DNA from: Hyparrhenia diplandra | Taxonomy: Eukaryota > Streptophyta > Magnoliopsida > Poales > Poaceae | Assembly (NCBI GenBank): GCA_015847255.1 | Contig: JADLZK010009310.1 | Location: 83,874-147,873 of the forward strand | Direction: 5' to 3' | DNA: 64,000 bases | In this document: positions 48,721 to 60,787 of the stretch, piece after piece | How positions within the stretch are numbered: position 1 is the stretch's first letter | Layout: each line of letters opens with the position of its first letter | The notes under the pieces: generated by a model | What the model saw: the letters and a program-made list of their open reading frames with translations, nothing else | Databases searched by the model: none | What the model was told of the DNA's origin: nothing | Made by a program: the position numbers and the translations under genes

Positions 48721-49554
48721 ATTCCTACATCAATGTGTGTACATGAAGAAGAAATGGACTTTAGGGATCCTAGCTAGTTCTTGAATTTTTCTTTCTAGTA
48801 TGAACTATGTGTGTTTCCTCTCTAGAACCACATCGTTATGTACATATACTATAATTTGTTTGGAACAAGAACTATATGTTTGAAATCATTTCTATAATAC
48901 ATGGATCATGTATGATTATGGAAATGTGTGGTTTATGTGACTTCAGAATGTGTCATATTTGTGTGATTATATAATAATCCATGTGCTACATGTATGTTTA
49001 AACAAATATTTGTTCCATAATCCGAAATGTTACGATGGAAATAAAAAAAGTGTTACAAGATGTTACAATCCGAATATGTTGCAAACCATATTGTGCTCTA
49101 CATAACATACATGTGTTACTAGAACTAAAAAAGTGTTACAACCGACATCCCTATAACACAAGGCGAATGTTCCAATAGATAAATAAATGTGTTGCAAACT
49201 TTGTACTCTATCATATTGTGAAGTGTTACTAAAGAAAGAAAAAATGTTACAACAAAATCATTGTAACACTAAACAAGTGTTCTTGTAGAAAGAAAAGTGT
49301 TACAACAAAAATCATTGTAACACTAAACAAGTGTTCCTGTAGAAATGAAAAAGTGTTACAACAAAAATCATTGTAACACTAAACAAGTGTTCCTGTAGAC
49401 AAGTATAATGTGTTACAATAAACTTAGTCTATAGTAACATAGGCAATTGGAACACAAAATAAAATGTGTTACTAACAGAGCTAGTATCACTTTTTCCAAC
49501 CTATAGTAACACAAGTTGGCGTTACTATATCCCTGCTTATTTGTAGTAGTGCAC

Positions 49555-51640
49555 TGGAACACTTTGAATTGTTGGTATTGTCAAATGCAAGCACAAATGA
49601 CAGGCAGACCCTAAACAAATAAATATTCAGAGAGTCGCTGTTAAAAGAACAAAAATTGAGTATAGTAAGGTGCGGACGAGCACAGAGATTGGATGGGGAA
49701 TTATGACCTTTTTTTTTTGGAAATGGGAATTTTTATTAATTTTAAGAAATTACGTCAAGGTGATACAATGTCTTGAAACATTCCCGGCCTCTGCCCTTAG
49801 GCACACAGCCTTTGATAGTTTTAAATAACCACACACACTAATGACTGTCAATCCTAAGACTAGACCGCCACCCATGCGCCTGGGATAAAAAGTCCTTGGC
49901 CACCCGCTCCAAGAACCGAGAGGCCGCTACAAGCACCTCCCTGGGAAGAAGGCCGTTGCAGGATAGCCCACGTCTTGAGCCGGTCGCGTGATCGAATAGA
50001 GTACCTGCATGGGAGTATGGCGTTGGACTCTTGCAAGGAGTTGCAGCCAGGCTATCCAAATTCTTGAGAGCAGCACGCTTCATTGCTTTGTCCATTGTCA
50101 ACTCGTCAGCAGTAGGGGAGATGGTGACTGACTGCATCCTATGTTCTGTCCGCGGTGTCCGCGGCGACATCTTACGTTCGCAAGTGGACGACCGAGGGGA
50201 AACTTGACTTGAGTGATGGACTGGTATGCAAGAGTTGTTTTTCTCTGCACCAACAGTCCTAGATGACCTCTCCAAACTCGCCATCTCCATCTGACCTGTT
50301 TGATTTAGAGTCTCCACCGATCTATCTATTAGCTTGGCCGATTGGGTGCTTGCTGGCACCATATACCTGACCGTGTAGGCGACGCAGCTTGCACAACTGT
50401 AGCAGCTCGTACCGGTGCTGCTGTGATTACTATTTCCGGCTGAGGAAAAACATAGCTGGACTTCATACTAGGTGCTTGGGTTTCATAGGATTTCGCATGG
50501 GAGGCCTGGGTCACTTTGTAGGCTGCTGTGCTATGCTTTTTCGAAGCAACATCTTCATGAGAGGTAGCTTCTCCATCCGCACGTCATCCCTATGACCTGC
50601 ATGGCTGACCGGCTGTAGCTGCATCTTCCCTGGCCCCTCAGCCGACCGTGCTGGTGTTGCAGCTGGCGACAATAATCAATCTATGATATTGAACAGGGGT
50701 CCAGGCTGATGCATGTAACGGCTAATTCTACAGTGGCACAATAAAAGAGGTCGCTTGCAGCAAGCACTCAATGATTGGACGAAGTAGCATATGCATACCT
50801 GCTGGAATTAGTGAGTGTGAGAACAAAGTAATGGTCCAGTGGAAATCAAGCGTGAGAACAAAGTAATGGTCCAGTAGTGAGTCTGAAAAAGCATTGAAGA
50901 TTTAGCTGTATGTAAGAAATTGATGCTTGAATCACAGGTGAAGGCGTCAAGGCAGCAGTAACGAATCACAGGCGTAGTCTATGCCTTCGTTGAATGACCG
51001 AAATTTCAAATCTAACCATACTAAACCACGACATAATCCACCTAAAACTGTCAATTTGTGCCTCATAGTTTACTAAAGGCTACAGCAGTGGTCAGCTATA
51101 AATTCAACTGTAATCTGGAATGCCTGCTCACCTGCAAGCACATATGGTTTACTAACCGGACAGATAATACCATGGCACATAACAAGTTCATTTTCCTGCA
51201 GAATAGAACATTAGTAGGAGAGTAGGTAAATAATATCAAACTCCGCATACGTGCCTATTGTAGGTAATAGGTGGGCTGCGTTCTGGCTACTGCAATTTTT
51301 AACTTCGCAATTTTCATTTCATTGGTAGGAGTCCTATGAAAGTATCAGTGAGCAGCATACACGAAGGAACGCAAATCACTACAACACAAAAAGAACGAAA
51401 CGTGGACATTTTTTCGTGCGGTAAAACACTTTCAACCGTCCGTTTGCCTCCCGTGCGGTACCAGGGCGCGCCCAGGCTCTCCCTTCTCTGCGTTCCCAAG
51501 GAAACAGAGAATATGGAAACAATGCTTCCCAAAAATTGTCACCCTTTCATAACTCACCGGATCTTGATTCGATAAATGCCATCCGTGCCTCCGAAGGAAA
51601 CCACGCACAAGGAAATTAATCCTGCGGTTAGGAAACCAAA
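49555..51640. other. Region right of the large CACTA with a LINE-type piece
   Basis: Sequence here continues that left of 40222 once the CACTA is removed. From the poly-T at 49708 to about 50590 on the minus strand there is a retroposon 3' end (GGAAATGGGAATTTTTATTA) and a 174-codon frame at 50362-49838. That frame has a basic serine/threonine-rich stretch and DKAMKRAALKNLDS, similar in style to the end of plant LINE ORF1 proteins. A short possible duplication, TATGACCT, lies at 49702 and 50591. 50.6-51.64 kb holds nothing recognised. Confidence 0.5.
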
Positions 51641-53582
51641 GTCACCTGAGACCAGAAGGAAATCAAATTAACGTGGGAACAGGAAGAGCCCAAAAGGAAA
51701 TAAAACTCTTCTCCTTACGTAGCCCAAAAGGAAAGAACACATGTTTTTCTTACGTAGCCCCCACGGTGATCGCGGCGCATTCTCCCGTGCGAGCAAACTA
51801 TCCTCTTCACCGCCATGGTCTTCATCGTGGAATGCAATTACGACGTCCTCCTCGACGTAGTGCTACGCCGCGACGAGAAGCTGTCGTGCGAAGCCGCGCC
51901 GTTCGACCTGCTGCTCCGACGTCCACGATTTCGATCTATGCCGAGCCGTCCACCTGTTCCGCCGTCCTTGACTCCGGTCTACGCCGCATCATCGACCTGC
52001 TCCGCTGTCCACGCCTCCACGCCACCTGATCCATGGAGCTGTTGTCATTGTGAGATCAACGTCGCCTGTCCTCTATTGCTCGCCGGCCAAGTTGAAGATC
52101 GCGGCCGCCACCACTGCCGCTGATCGATCACTCGCCGGGTATGTGCTCCGATCTCCATTGGGTTGTTGTGCCATGATCAGTCATGGGGTCGTGCGAGCCA
52201 CGACATCTGATACGCCCTTATGCCGCGGCAAACCTAAAAAAACTTTACTGTTCATCATCCGGCACGGGCCTCATGTTTTCTGATAGTTTCCATCTCCATC
52301 CATCTAAACTGGGTAACAGAACCAGATGTAGATTATCAGCCAGCTTCGTTTTTATTCTAGATGTCCCTCTATTTTTCAGATACATGGATACTGAATGTAC
52401 ATTTATGGCTTAGCTTCCTAGATGGCATCATGCTTACTAGATCTGCCTGATAATAAACGAGTGTTGCAGATGCCTGATTAATAATTAGTACATTTGTGAC
52501 ATATATACGTATATATGGTGTGATTTCTTATATTCATATATCATGTATCAGTTTTCTGAAGGTAATAGCATATGTTTGCCTCTATGCGTGTTTGAGTATA
52601 GATTCTGCGGTTCCAGGTGCACTCGCACTCAGGCATTGGTTGCTTTAGTATGACAGTTTTGCTGACACAATGTTAGGATGTTTTCAGAATTAGTAATTAC
52701 ACCCATGTTTATAAAGGTTTGTGAGTTTATAATTATCTTCTACTATTTCCAATAGCAATATTTGCTCCGTGTGTCTGCTCACATGTTTATAAAGGTTACT
52801 ATGGGATGTTCTATCTATTATTGATTCCTGTTGTGTTAATTAAATGTTTTGAAATATCAATAGAGAGCCTTCCTATTAGTACTTCCTAAGGATGCTCTTT
52901 TAGAATAGTAGTCATGTGATGGAAGTAGAAGCTCTACTATCTGATTTATTTCGGTTATCAACAGTACTACATGGATAGAAACTATGCTTACAATCTGAAG
53001 GACTGTTTTACCTCAATGATCTGAGCTAGCTCAATGCTCAACATCAAATTATATGCTTCCCTATGATAGTACACTTATGTTATGACATTGATATTTATGA
53101 AGGAAATTTACTTGAATAATCATTTTCTTATCAGATAACTGTGATAGGGGTATCAAATTATATGCTCGATGCATGTGTATACCCTATCATAAGTTATTGT
53201 GATTATCTATGTTTTAAAAATCTCCAACAAACGTGTACCACATGTATGGAGATATATCTGCAAAAGCCGCACATATGCTGGTCCAATCTGCGTTATGCCT
53301 TATTGATACAAAATTATAACTTTCTTTTATCCTTACTATTATTTTGTGATGATGCTATTGTGCTTGACAAGAGATACTATTAACACTTATTTTTCTTAGA
53401 TACTTTTTTCTTGTCTCATTGCTGTCAAAATGCGATCTGAATTCATATAGCTCTAAGGCTATTTCAAGAGTAGTTAATAGTTTTGGATCGACCTTGAAAT
53501 TTTGTTAGTATCAGGAAAATGTTCTTATGTGTGGCTGGCAGTTCGTATTTGGAGTGGCAGTTATACGCATTGCCAATGTCTT
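51640..53582 (+). other. Possible 5' gene fragment and AT-rich tail, unassigned
   Basis: A GC-rich open stretch at 51815-52123 (102 codons, starting MVFIVECNYDVLLDVVLRRD) is followed by GT-AG-like junctions and AT-rich sequence up to the gypsy LTR at 53583. No family was recognised. It may be gene DNA carried by the Helitron ending at 58310. Confidence 0.35.
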
Positions 53583-54174
53583 TGTCATGACCGGAAATAG
53601 GGCCCGAAGGGACAGGCCCGATAGGCCCAAGGGGCACCGGCGCCGCCCCCAGGGCCTCGCCGCGCGCCCGCCGCCGCCCCTCCCTTCCGCGGATTCTTCG
53701 CAATTAATTCGGAGAAAAAGGAGGAAAAATATCTAGGATTATCTTTAGGTGTTTTGGTGTGCAAGGGGATATCTCATCTATAAGGGAGACCCTTATTAGG
53801 AAATAAATAAATAGGACATGCTTGTAAAAGGTATTCCAATCTATAAGGAAACCTTTAGAGAGATTGCTTGAGATACAAGTCCCACTAGCCGAGCTATATA
53901 AGTAAGGGGTGCGTAATCTTCGGGGCAACAAGCAATAAAGAAATTTTATCCCAATCTTCCCCGCCTCCTCCTCCCGCGCCGGCCCCTTCGCCTTCGCCGC
54001 CACACGCCGGGGGGCCGCCGCTGCTCGCGCGGCCGCCCCACCGGTGCCCGCGCCGCCGGGCCAGGCGCACACGCCGCCGCCCCACCGCTGCCGTCACCAT
54101 CGCCGCCGCCCCCACCTCCTTTCCCCAATCCCCCAATTCACGTGTCAATTCCGGTTCAATCTAGTCGATCGGCC
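53583..54174 (+). repeat. 5' LTR of the gypsy element
   Basis: It contains a TATATAAG promoter motif near 53896, an AATAAA-type signal (GCAATAAAGAAA, near 53932) and a GC-rich 3' part. It is matched along its length by 56767-57368. Confidence 0.85.
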
Positions 54175-54211
54175 ACTGGTATCCGGAGACCACTACGATC
54201 CACCCACCACC

Positions 54212-55790
54212 ATGGACACCGAATCAAAGAAGCTGTTGAAGAACTTGGGGGACGAAGTTCGCCAAGTTCAACACCAGGATGGACAAGATCGAGGATAAGC
54301 TCTCTATCCTCTCGGTGACGATCCAAAGATCGATCAAGCGCCGCCAACAACTCCATGACGCTAAGATCGAGATGAAGGCGATGTTGGAGACGGCGGCCCG
54401 TGATTTCATCAAGAAAAGGGCGATGGCAAGCGTAACCTCGACAATCAGGTCACGGCGGTGATCCGGAGAACCTGATGAAGGGCTACTTGGGGCGAAGGCT
54501 ATGCGGCGCAGCACATCATCGGCAGGGGGCGCATGCGCCGCCCCCTCCTCCCCCTCCGGTCGACACCTTCCCAGGTCTCACGCCCCGCCTACACAAGCTG
54601 TCCTTCCCAACCTACGATGGCAAGGAGGATCCCCTCCCATGGATCAACCGCTGCGAACAATTCTTCAGGGGACAAGGTACGCCAGCTACCGAGCAAGTCT
54701 GGTATGCTTCCTATCATCTCACAGGAGGAGCACGGCAATGGTACATGAGGCTCGCCCGGGAGAAACCGGTGGCGCATTGGGCTAGCTTTGCCCAATACGT
54801 CAACGAGCGCCCCGCCCACCGAACGACGGAATCCGGGAGGAGGCGGCATCGCCGAGGAAGACATGCAACGTTGATGAATACGGAAGCGGTTCTCGGCACA
54901 CGTGGCGCAGCAAGCAGTAACCTCGACGATCAGCGGCAGGTCAACATCTACACGGGCTTGGGCGAACCGCTCAAGGCGGACGTCGAGATGCGACGAATCC
55001 CAAGGACATGGAGGCAGCCATGTCTCGCCAGGTCGCGTCTGGCGACGCCGCCATCCTCTACAACACCGCAAGCCAAGACCGGCCGGAAGGGCGGGCGCCC
55101 GCACCCCTACCCCTGCCTGGTCGCCCCCGTGCACCTTCCTCTTCCCGGCTGCTCAGGCTCGGCCGTTCAAGCGGCGACACGAAGGAGAGACGGACGGCGG
55201 CAAGGCTGGACTCTGCTTCAAGCGTGACAAGCCGTTCACACGGGTCACAAGTGCAAGCACCTCTTTGACATCCACGGTCTTCAACGACTACTGACCGCCG
55301 ACACGAGCGAACGCCCCTCCGGCGAGACATCAAAGAGAGCCCGATCGAAAGTCCTCGTCCGGGGACCCGGCTCCCGGTGCGTGGTGCTCATTCTCTCTAC
55401 CTGCGTCGGTATTATCTCGAGGCACGGGCACAAACATCATCGTCGACTTCGGGGGAACAGCGCACAACTACATCGACCCTGGCGTGGTGACCTCGCGGCC
55501 CTCGGTTTCGGCCGGTGCGTGTGCGTCACGGGCACCGGCGCCACCTCTACTTGCGGGCTGCCACCTTTGGCGTGCCTCACGCCTCGGCCTTGACACCTTC
55601 AACATCGACGCCTATGTCATGCCCGGCGACGGCGTCGGCGTCATCCCTGGCATGCCTTGGTTGGCAAGCTTAGGGCGAGTGGCGTGGGACCGCGACCCAC
55701 GAGCTGCGGTACTACCGTGGCGGTCGCAAAGTACATTCACATCGGCGCCACCAACGGTGTAGGGGCGCCGGATCCCGCTCGCTCGGTCGG
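54212..55790 (+). pseudogene. gag and protease region of the gypsy element, frame-broken
   Basis: The gag start (MDTESKKLLKNLGDEVR) is at 54212. The gag core is near 54.59-54.78 kb (LSFPTYDGKEDPLPWINRCE, WYASYHLTGGARQWYMRL). The protease region near 55.45-55.7 kb shows HNYIDPGVV and DTFNIDAYVMPGDG. The frame changes several times between these blocks. The sequence from 55.8 to 56.75 kb is GC-rich, with a possible C-terminal remnant near 56.55 kb. It cannot move by itself. Confidence 0.75.
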
Positions 55791-56766
55791 GCATCTTCGC
55801 CGGCGTCCGGACACCTACCACTCGCGACTTGGGAAGCGTTCAAGGCATGTGACTGCCTTGGACCTCTGACACTTCAACCGGGTCTTCGTCCCGGCTACGC
55901 CGGGCCACGCTAGCATTTGGAGGATCAGCATCTACGCCAAATCGCCCTCGGCGTCACCACGGGCGGGCGCCGCTCCAAAGATGGGCGCTTGAGGGCGGCC
56001 TCCTACTCTTCGGCGGCGGTTCACCTCCCGGCTTCCTCACCGCTGCACGCGGGACCTGGAGGCCTTGCAGGGCGGAGTTCGCGGGGCGAACTTCCTTGCC
56101 TTGGGAGCACACGGCGGAGCCAACCGGCCCTTGCCGGCCGCCATCCTACTTGGCGGCATGTGGCCGGCGCCACCACGTCGCCCGGGAGGTCGTCTTCCTC
56201 GGCGGCATGGATCGCCTCTTCCTCACCGTCGACAACGTCCACATCAGCTAAGATGCGAGAGAGGGGTGCCCATCGGCTCTCGCCCTCTTTGCGTTCGGCG
56301 TCGGCTCCTTCATGTGCGATGCGATGTTGAACTTTGGCGCAACTCCTCCTACTGCGCCGCGACATCACCATCCGGGCGTTTCCTCCGCTCTTCGTCAACG
56401 CTCCTCCCGGTGGCGTTTCTTGTTCTGGAGAGCCCACCTGCGCGACATCGTGCGCCGGCACCTTGATGTGGGTGTTCCAAGGGAGCTCCTGCGGCGGCAC
56501 GTCGTCGACGGCTTCTTCCAAGCCGAGGGGCGTGCTATTCATCGCTACATCTACCACGGCTACATCGGCAACCTTCACTATCTCCTGGAGTTTGATCCCA
56601 AGCGTACAAAGGGAAAATATGATCCTCGGGGAACCCGGTGCGAGGGTCGGCTCGTCTTTGCCGCAGGTTGAGCTCATTGTCCTGGGGTAGGCGATCTCCA
56701 CCAGTGTGTGAGAATGGACTTTCATCGGCGCGAGGGGGCGCCCGGTCGGAGAAAAGGGGTGGGAGA

Positions 56767-57368
56767 TGTCATGACCCGAGAAATAGGGGCCCGGAAGGAC
56801 AGGCCCGATAGGCCCAAGGGGCACCGGCGCCGCCCCGGGCCCTCGCGCGCCCCGCCGCCGTCCCCCTCCCTTCCGCGGATTCTTCGGCAATTAATTCGGA
56901 GAAAAAGGAGGAAAAAATATCTAGGATTATCTTTAGGTGTTTTGGTGTGCAAGGAGATATCTCATCTATAAGGGAGACCCTTATTAGGAAATAAATAAAT
57001 AGGACATGCTTGTAAAAGGTATTCCAATCTATAAGGAAACCTTTAGAGAGATTGCTTGAGATACAAGTCCCACTAGCCGGGCTATATAAGTAAGGGGTCT
57101 GTAATCTTTCAGGGCAACAAGCAATAAAGAAATTTTATCCCAATCTTCCCTGCCTCCTCCTCCTCCCGCGTGCCCCTCCCCTTCCCTGCCGCCGCGCCCG
57201 GGGCCACCGCTGCCAGCGTGCGCCCCACCAAGGCGCCGCCAAGGCCGCCCGCCGGGGCGCCACGCGCCGCCCTCCCACCCGCCGCCGTCACCATCGCCGT
57301 CATCCCCATCTCCTTTCCCCAATCCCCAATTCCACGTGTCAATTCGGTTCAATCTAGTCGAATCGACA
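56767..57368 (+). repeat. 3' LTR of the gypsy element
   Basis: Matches the 5' LTR from TGTCATGACC to AATCTAGTCGA. It differs mainly in the GC-rich segment, by indels. Confidence 0.85.
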
Positions 57369-58310
57369 CTCCTCCTAAGTCCTAACATGGCTCAAACAAC
57401 CATGAGTGTTTGGAGTTGTACCTTGCTTCAGTAATAGCGAGTATGTAATTATGCTTTTGTTCCCCCAACTGCAACAATGGCACTTCTACAATTTGCACCC
57501 CTTGAGAAAATTTATTTTAATACACCTTGCAGGGATAAAAATGAGCCAACTCTGGATGGCGAGCAGGGCTGGGTCTTCTCCTTGGATGTCACTTATTTTC
57601 TCAACCTCTCAACCTGATTGAATTGGCGACAAGTAAATCACTGTAGTTGTTTGCCTTCAATTATTTTCTTTGGAAATATAGAGCCTTTGTTGATTATAAG
57701 TCATAATAAAATCTTAAATGCTGTTTCTACCATTGGACCGTCAGCTGCAACCATTCTTAACAAGCAAGACATTCTGCTTCTTGTGTAGAGGAGCTGTGCT
57801 CAATTGTGCAGTTAATTACTGTCAACATACCTTTTTTCTAACCTCTCTAGATGGAGAGATCTAGGCTTAGAAAGCACTACATCCGGTTGAGATGGACTTG
57901 AAGCAAGCAGGGTGGGACTGTATCTGGGCAGCTACTCGGTCATTCTGATAGCCTGTGAGTATATGTCAGTATCATTGTAATTGCAATTTATCAAGTAAAT
58001 TACCATGATTTTTGTTTCTTTTCAGGTCGGTAAGAGTGGCAAGGGCAAAAGGAGGCTCTGCATGTGAGCAAGGGCATATTCATCAGCGATGTTTCACTCA
58101 TTGTGCTGAAAACCTGAAGTGATTCTCAAGCAAGTCACATGGCATTGTGACGGTGCATAAGCATTGTGCTACGCAAGAGTGAATTTAGCTTCTGTGTAAT
58201 GTTGAATATTTATGTGATTTTATTCCGCTGACAGGAGCTTTGTCATGCGATCCATGTGGATTTATATAAAAATATAGTTATCCCGTAGCAACGTACGGAC
58301 GCGATACTAG
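57369..58310 (+). mobile_element. Helitron 3' end, plus strand
   Basis: At 58283-58310 the sequence CCGTAGCAACGTACGG forms a 5-bp stem with a 6-base loop, followed by ACGCGATACTAG and a host T. This is the Helitron pattern of a hairpin ~10 bases before CTRR-T. The body to the left (57.4-58.25 kb) has an intron-like TTTTCAG acceptor and short exon-like stretches and may be captured gene sequence. The 5' TC end was not located; the gypsy element may lie inside this Helitron. Confidence 0.62.
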
Positions 58311-58429
58311 TGAGCAATACTAATATAATATAAGGAACCGATACACGTGTGGATGGAGGCAATACAGCATTGAATGCGCTGAAATTGTCGCCGCCAACAG
58401 CTTATCAATTTTGTGCACAAAAGGAACAA

Positions 58430-59776
58430 ATGGACTAATAAGCGAGAGGGGCTAAGCGCATGGCAGGGGCAGGTTGGGCGCCTTCGATCGGCTGAGGAGA
58501 TGGCGAATACGGGGCGGCGCCGGGCGCCTCCCTAGCCCCTGGGCTGCTGTCCACCCTTCGCTCCCCTCCCCATCCCCCACCCCGGCCTGGGAGGCGTGCA
58601 GGTGCCTCCACCCTAATCTCCCCACCCAATGCCCGGCCACGACCCTAGCGGCGTAGCGTCGACTCGGCGGCGCCCTGACCCTCCCCATTCCCTCCCCATC
58701 CCCACCGTCCCCCTCCCCGCCACGGCTACCCTCCACTGGCGGTCTCACTGCTCTAGGTGGCGGCCGGTCACGATGGCCCGTCGGCGGGGCGTCGTGGCGG
58801 CCATGGGCGCGCCCGCCATCGGCAGAGCGAACAACGGATCGGGCGTTCCGGCCGTGACCCGGCCAGCGACGAACCCCCCCGGCCGCCCGACCCTGCCCGG
58901 TGGCGATTTGTCGTAGCGTGTCGTGGTCGGAGCTCGTGGCGGCTCCTCGTGGTCGAAGATGGTGGCGTCGCGAACTGAAAGCTAGGCTTTGGGGTGTCGC
59001 GGTCGGCTGGGCCCTCATCGCGCTTGCAAAGGGCGCCGCCACCGACATGCGTTGGGACACCATTATTGGTGGTGCGGGCGAAGTTAGCGCCATCCTTGTG
59101 CGCCCATCCGCCCCAAGCCCGTCGCCCGGTCTCCAAAGAGACGTGGTGGGGCTCTCTCCCCGGACTAGCCCCTACTTCCCCTCCGGCGGGAGGTCAGGAA
59201 TGCGCGAGGAGGACGCCTCCTTCTCCGATTGCTTTCGGATGATGAGGATGAGGTCTTTCGGCTGGAGCCCCCGAATCATGCGGTGCGCCATGCCATCCCT
59301 CGGTCGCGGGCTCATGCGGAGCTCCCCCCGGTTGCGGGGCCGTGGACACGGCCATGCCCGACCATGTATACCTCGGGCATCGCTACTGGCGTCACTGGGC
59401 AAGACGTCGCTAGAACCAGCCACAAGCGTCGCTACCAGCCCCATCGTCGGGTGGAGGGGCGAGTGCCGGCACACCCGTCGCCGCCAAGGCTGGTGACCGG
59501 CGTGGGCCCTCTCGCGGTGCCTCTAGCTGCGGCGGTGCCGCCCTTCGCCGGCTCGGACGTCGGCCCGGTCCGCAGCGTGTCCCTGTGCACCTGCGCCTCA
59601 GTCACAGCCATTGGCCACTACCTTCTAGTGGCCACCGTCGTTGCCAACGTGAGCCAGGCCCTCCACCACCGTCGATGCGTATTCTTCCCGCCCATATCGA
59701 CGTCGATGGCTTCACGCTCGTTCAGAGGCGTAGGCGTGGCCGCCGCCACACCTCACCTCACCGTCGTCTCAGTCCA
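58430..59776. other. GC-rich retroelement-like or captured sequence
   Basis: Long frames exist on both strands, as expected from base composition alone. The only suggestive piece is DVDGFTLVQRRRRGRR near 59.7 kb, which resembles the basic end of plant LINE ORF1 or gag-like proteins. It stops exactly where the third module copy begins (59777). Confidence 0.4.
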
Positions 59777-60471
59777 GCAACAATACCCAAATGGCCCCTA
59801 TTGCCGAATCCCCAATTTTTGGATAGTGATGGAGGGCAAAGTTAAAGCATTAGCTTGCCCCCTACTCGACCTCCCAAATTTGTGGGTACCCAAATTCCCC
59901 GCCCTACTACCCATTCCTGTTGTCCCTCACTAGACTACCCAAATCCTATTTCGCCATTCCTCTCCTCCCCAGCGACTGCGGACGACACATCCACCCTAGT
60001 CAGCCTGGATCTCGTTCTCCATCCTCCGCTCGCCTAATGGCAACAAAGCTTTCCTCCATCCACGGCGCCGACGACATAGCTTTTTAGGCACCTTCCTAGT
60101 TGCGCAAGCACGTGGTCGGGCTCAACGTGGGCACATGCGTTGTCTCATGTCTTGACTCGCCTTCTGGCGGCGCGGTTGGACTTCCCGAAATTGCACGCCC
60201 GGAAGGCCTTCTCAAGAGTGGGGTGGCCATCCAGGTGGCATGGTTGTGTGGCCTGCTGCCTTGGCGCTGGGCGGGCATGGCGGTCATCCGCTCTGCCTCG
60301 GCACAATGGACCACAGAAGGTCGAGGGCAGGACGATGCCGTGTGGGTCCCATGGGTTGTTTACTATTTCAAAAATTTGGGAGTCATGTTTTTAGGCAGTA
60401 GCATTGCTATAATTAATTGGAAGCAAAGACATATTCATTAATCACAGAAATTACAACAAATGCAAAAAGCA

Positions 60472-60730
60472 TACTGCCTTCGTTCCAAAATAAACGATAT
60501 CACGGACGCGTGCAAACTTTCATTCTCTATTGTGGCTAAGTTTATAGAAAATGTGTGTAACATTTATATCTCCAAATAAGTTTGTGCGGAGAGTATGTTC
60601 AACGATCTATCTAATGATACTAATTGTGTATTATAAATATCAAAAATCTTTAATATATAATTAGTCAAAATTTATAAAAGTTGACTTCTCGAAGTAACAA
60701 TAACATTTATTTTTTGCACGAAGAGAGTAT
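60472..60730. mobile_element. Stowaway-like MITE, third module copy
   Basis: CTGCCTTCGTTCCAAAATAA at the left and TTTATTTTTTGCACGAAGAGAG at the right. Same position as the MITE at 26945-27206, so inherited through duplication. Confidence 0.72.
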
Positions 60731-60773
60731 ATGTTAAACAGACGACGTTAATAGATTAATTAATTATCGAATA

Positions 60774-60787
60774 CACGTGTCACGTGC
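60774..60787. promoter_or_regulatory. Double G-box (ABRE-like), P450 copy 2
   Basis: ACACGTGTCACGTG, identical to 27253-27266, lies ~0.9 kb before the ATG at 61672. Confidence 0.55.

Larger units (their letters stand above)
40222..49551. mobile_element. Large CACTA transposon (9.33 kb), subterminal motif GTAACAC/TGTTACA
   Basis: It starts CACTACTAC and ends GTAGTAGTG, with CAC duplicated on both sides (40219-40221 and 49552-49554). Dense GTAACAC / TGTTACA repeats fill 40.25-40.53 kb and 49.0-49.53 kb. Inside are a MITE-like element (40854-41079), a 325-bp tandem array (43.49-45.71 kb), a GC-rich leader region (45.7-46.7 kb) and a TNP1-like remnant (46.8-48.7 kb). No TNP2-like transposase frame was found, so it is probably non-autonomous. 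The 3' subterminal region itself includes a ~66-bp unit (GTGTTACAACAAAAATCATTGTAACACTAAAC…) repeated three times near 49230-49400. Confidence 0.94.
53583..57368 (+). mobile_element. Ty3/gypsy LTR element with gag and protease only (3.8 kb)
   Basis: LTRs lie at 53583-54174 and 56767-57368, both starting TGTCATGACC and ~90% or more alike by eye. The 5' LTR is followed by TGGTATCCGGAGACC, close to the usual initiator-methionine tRNA binding site, and a purine-rich tract (AAAAGGGGTGGGAGA) precedes the 3' LTR. The interior has gag and an aspartic-protease-like region but no reverse transcriptase, RNase H or integrase. No 5-bp target duplication is evident (GTCTT left; CTCCT right), so the flanks may have been rearranged. 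Confidence 0.85.

Noticed and set aside
54475..55227. Complete retroelement pol in the gypsy element
   Set aside because: Only gag-type and protease-type motifs are found; no reverse transcriptase, RNase H or integrase signatures occur before the 3' LTR.
56021..56890. 289-codon open frame on the minus strand
   Set aside because: It is antisense to the GC-rich interior and 3' LTR of the gypsy element; long open frames on both strands there follow from base composition, and it has no domain.
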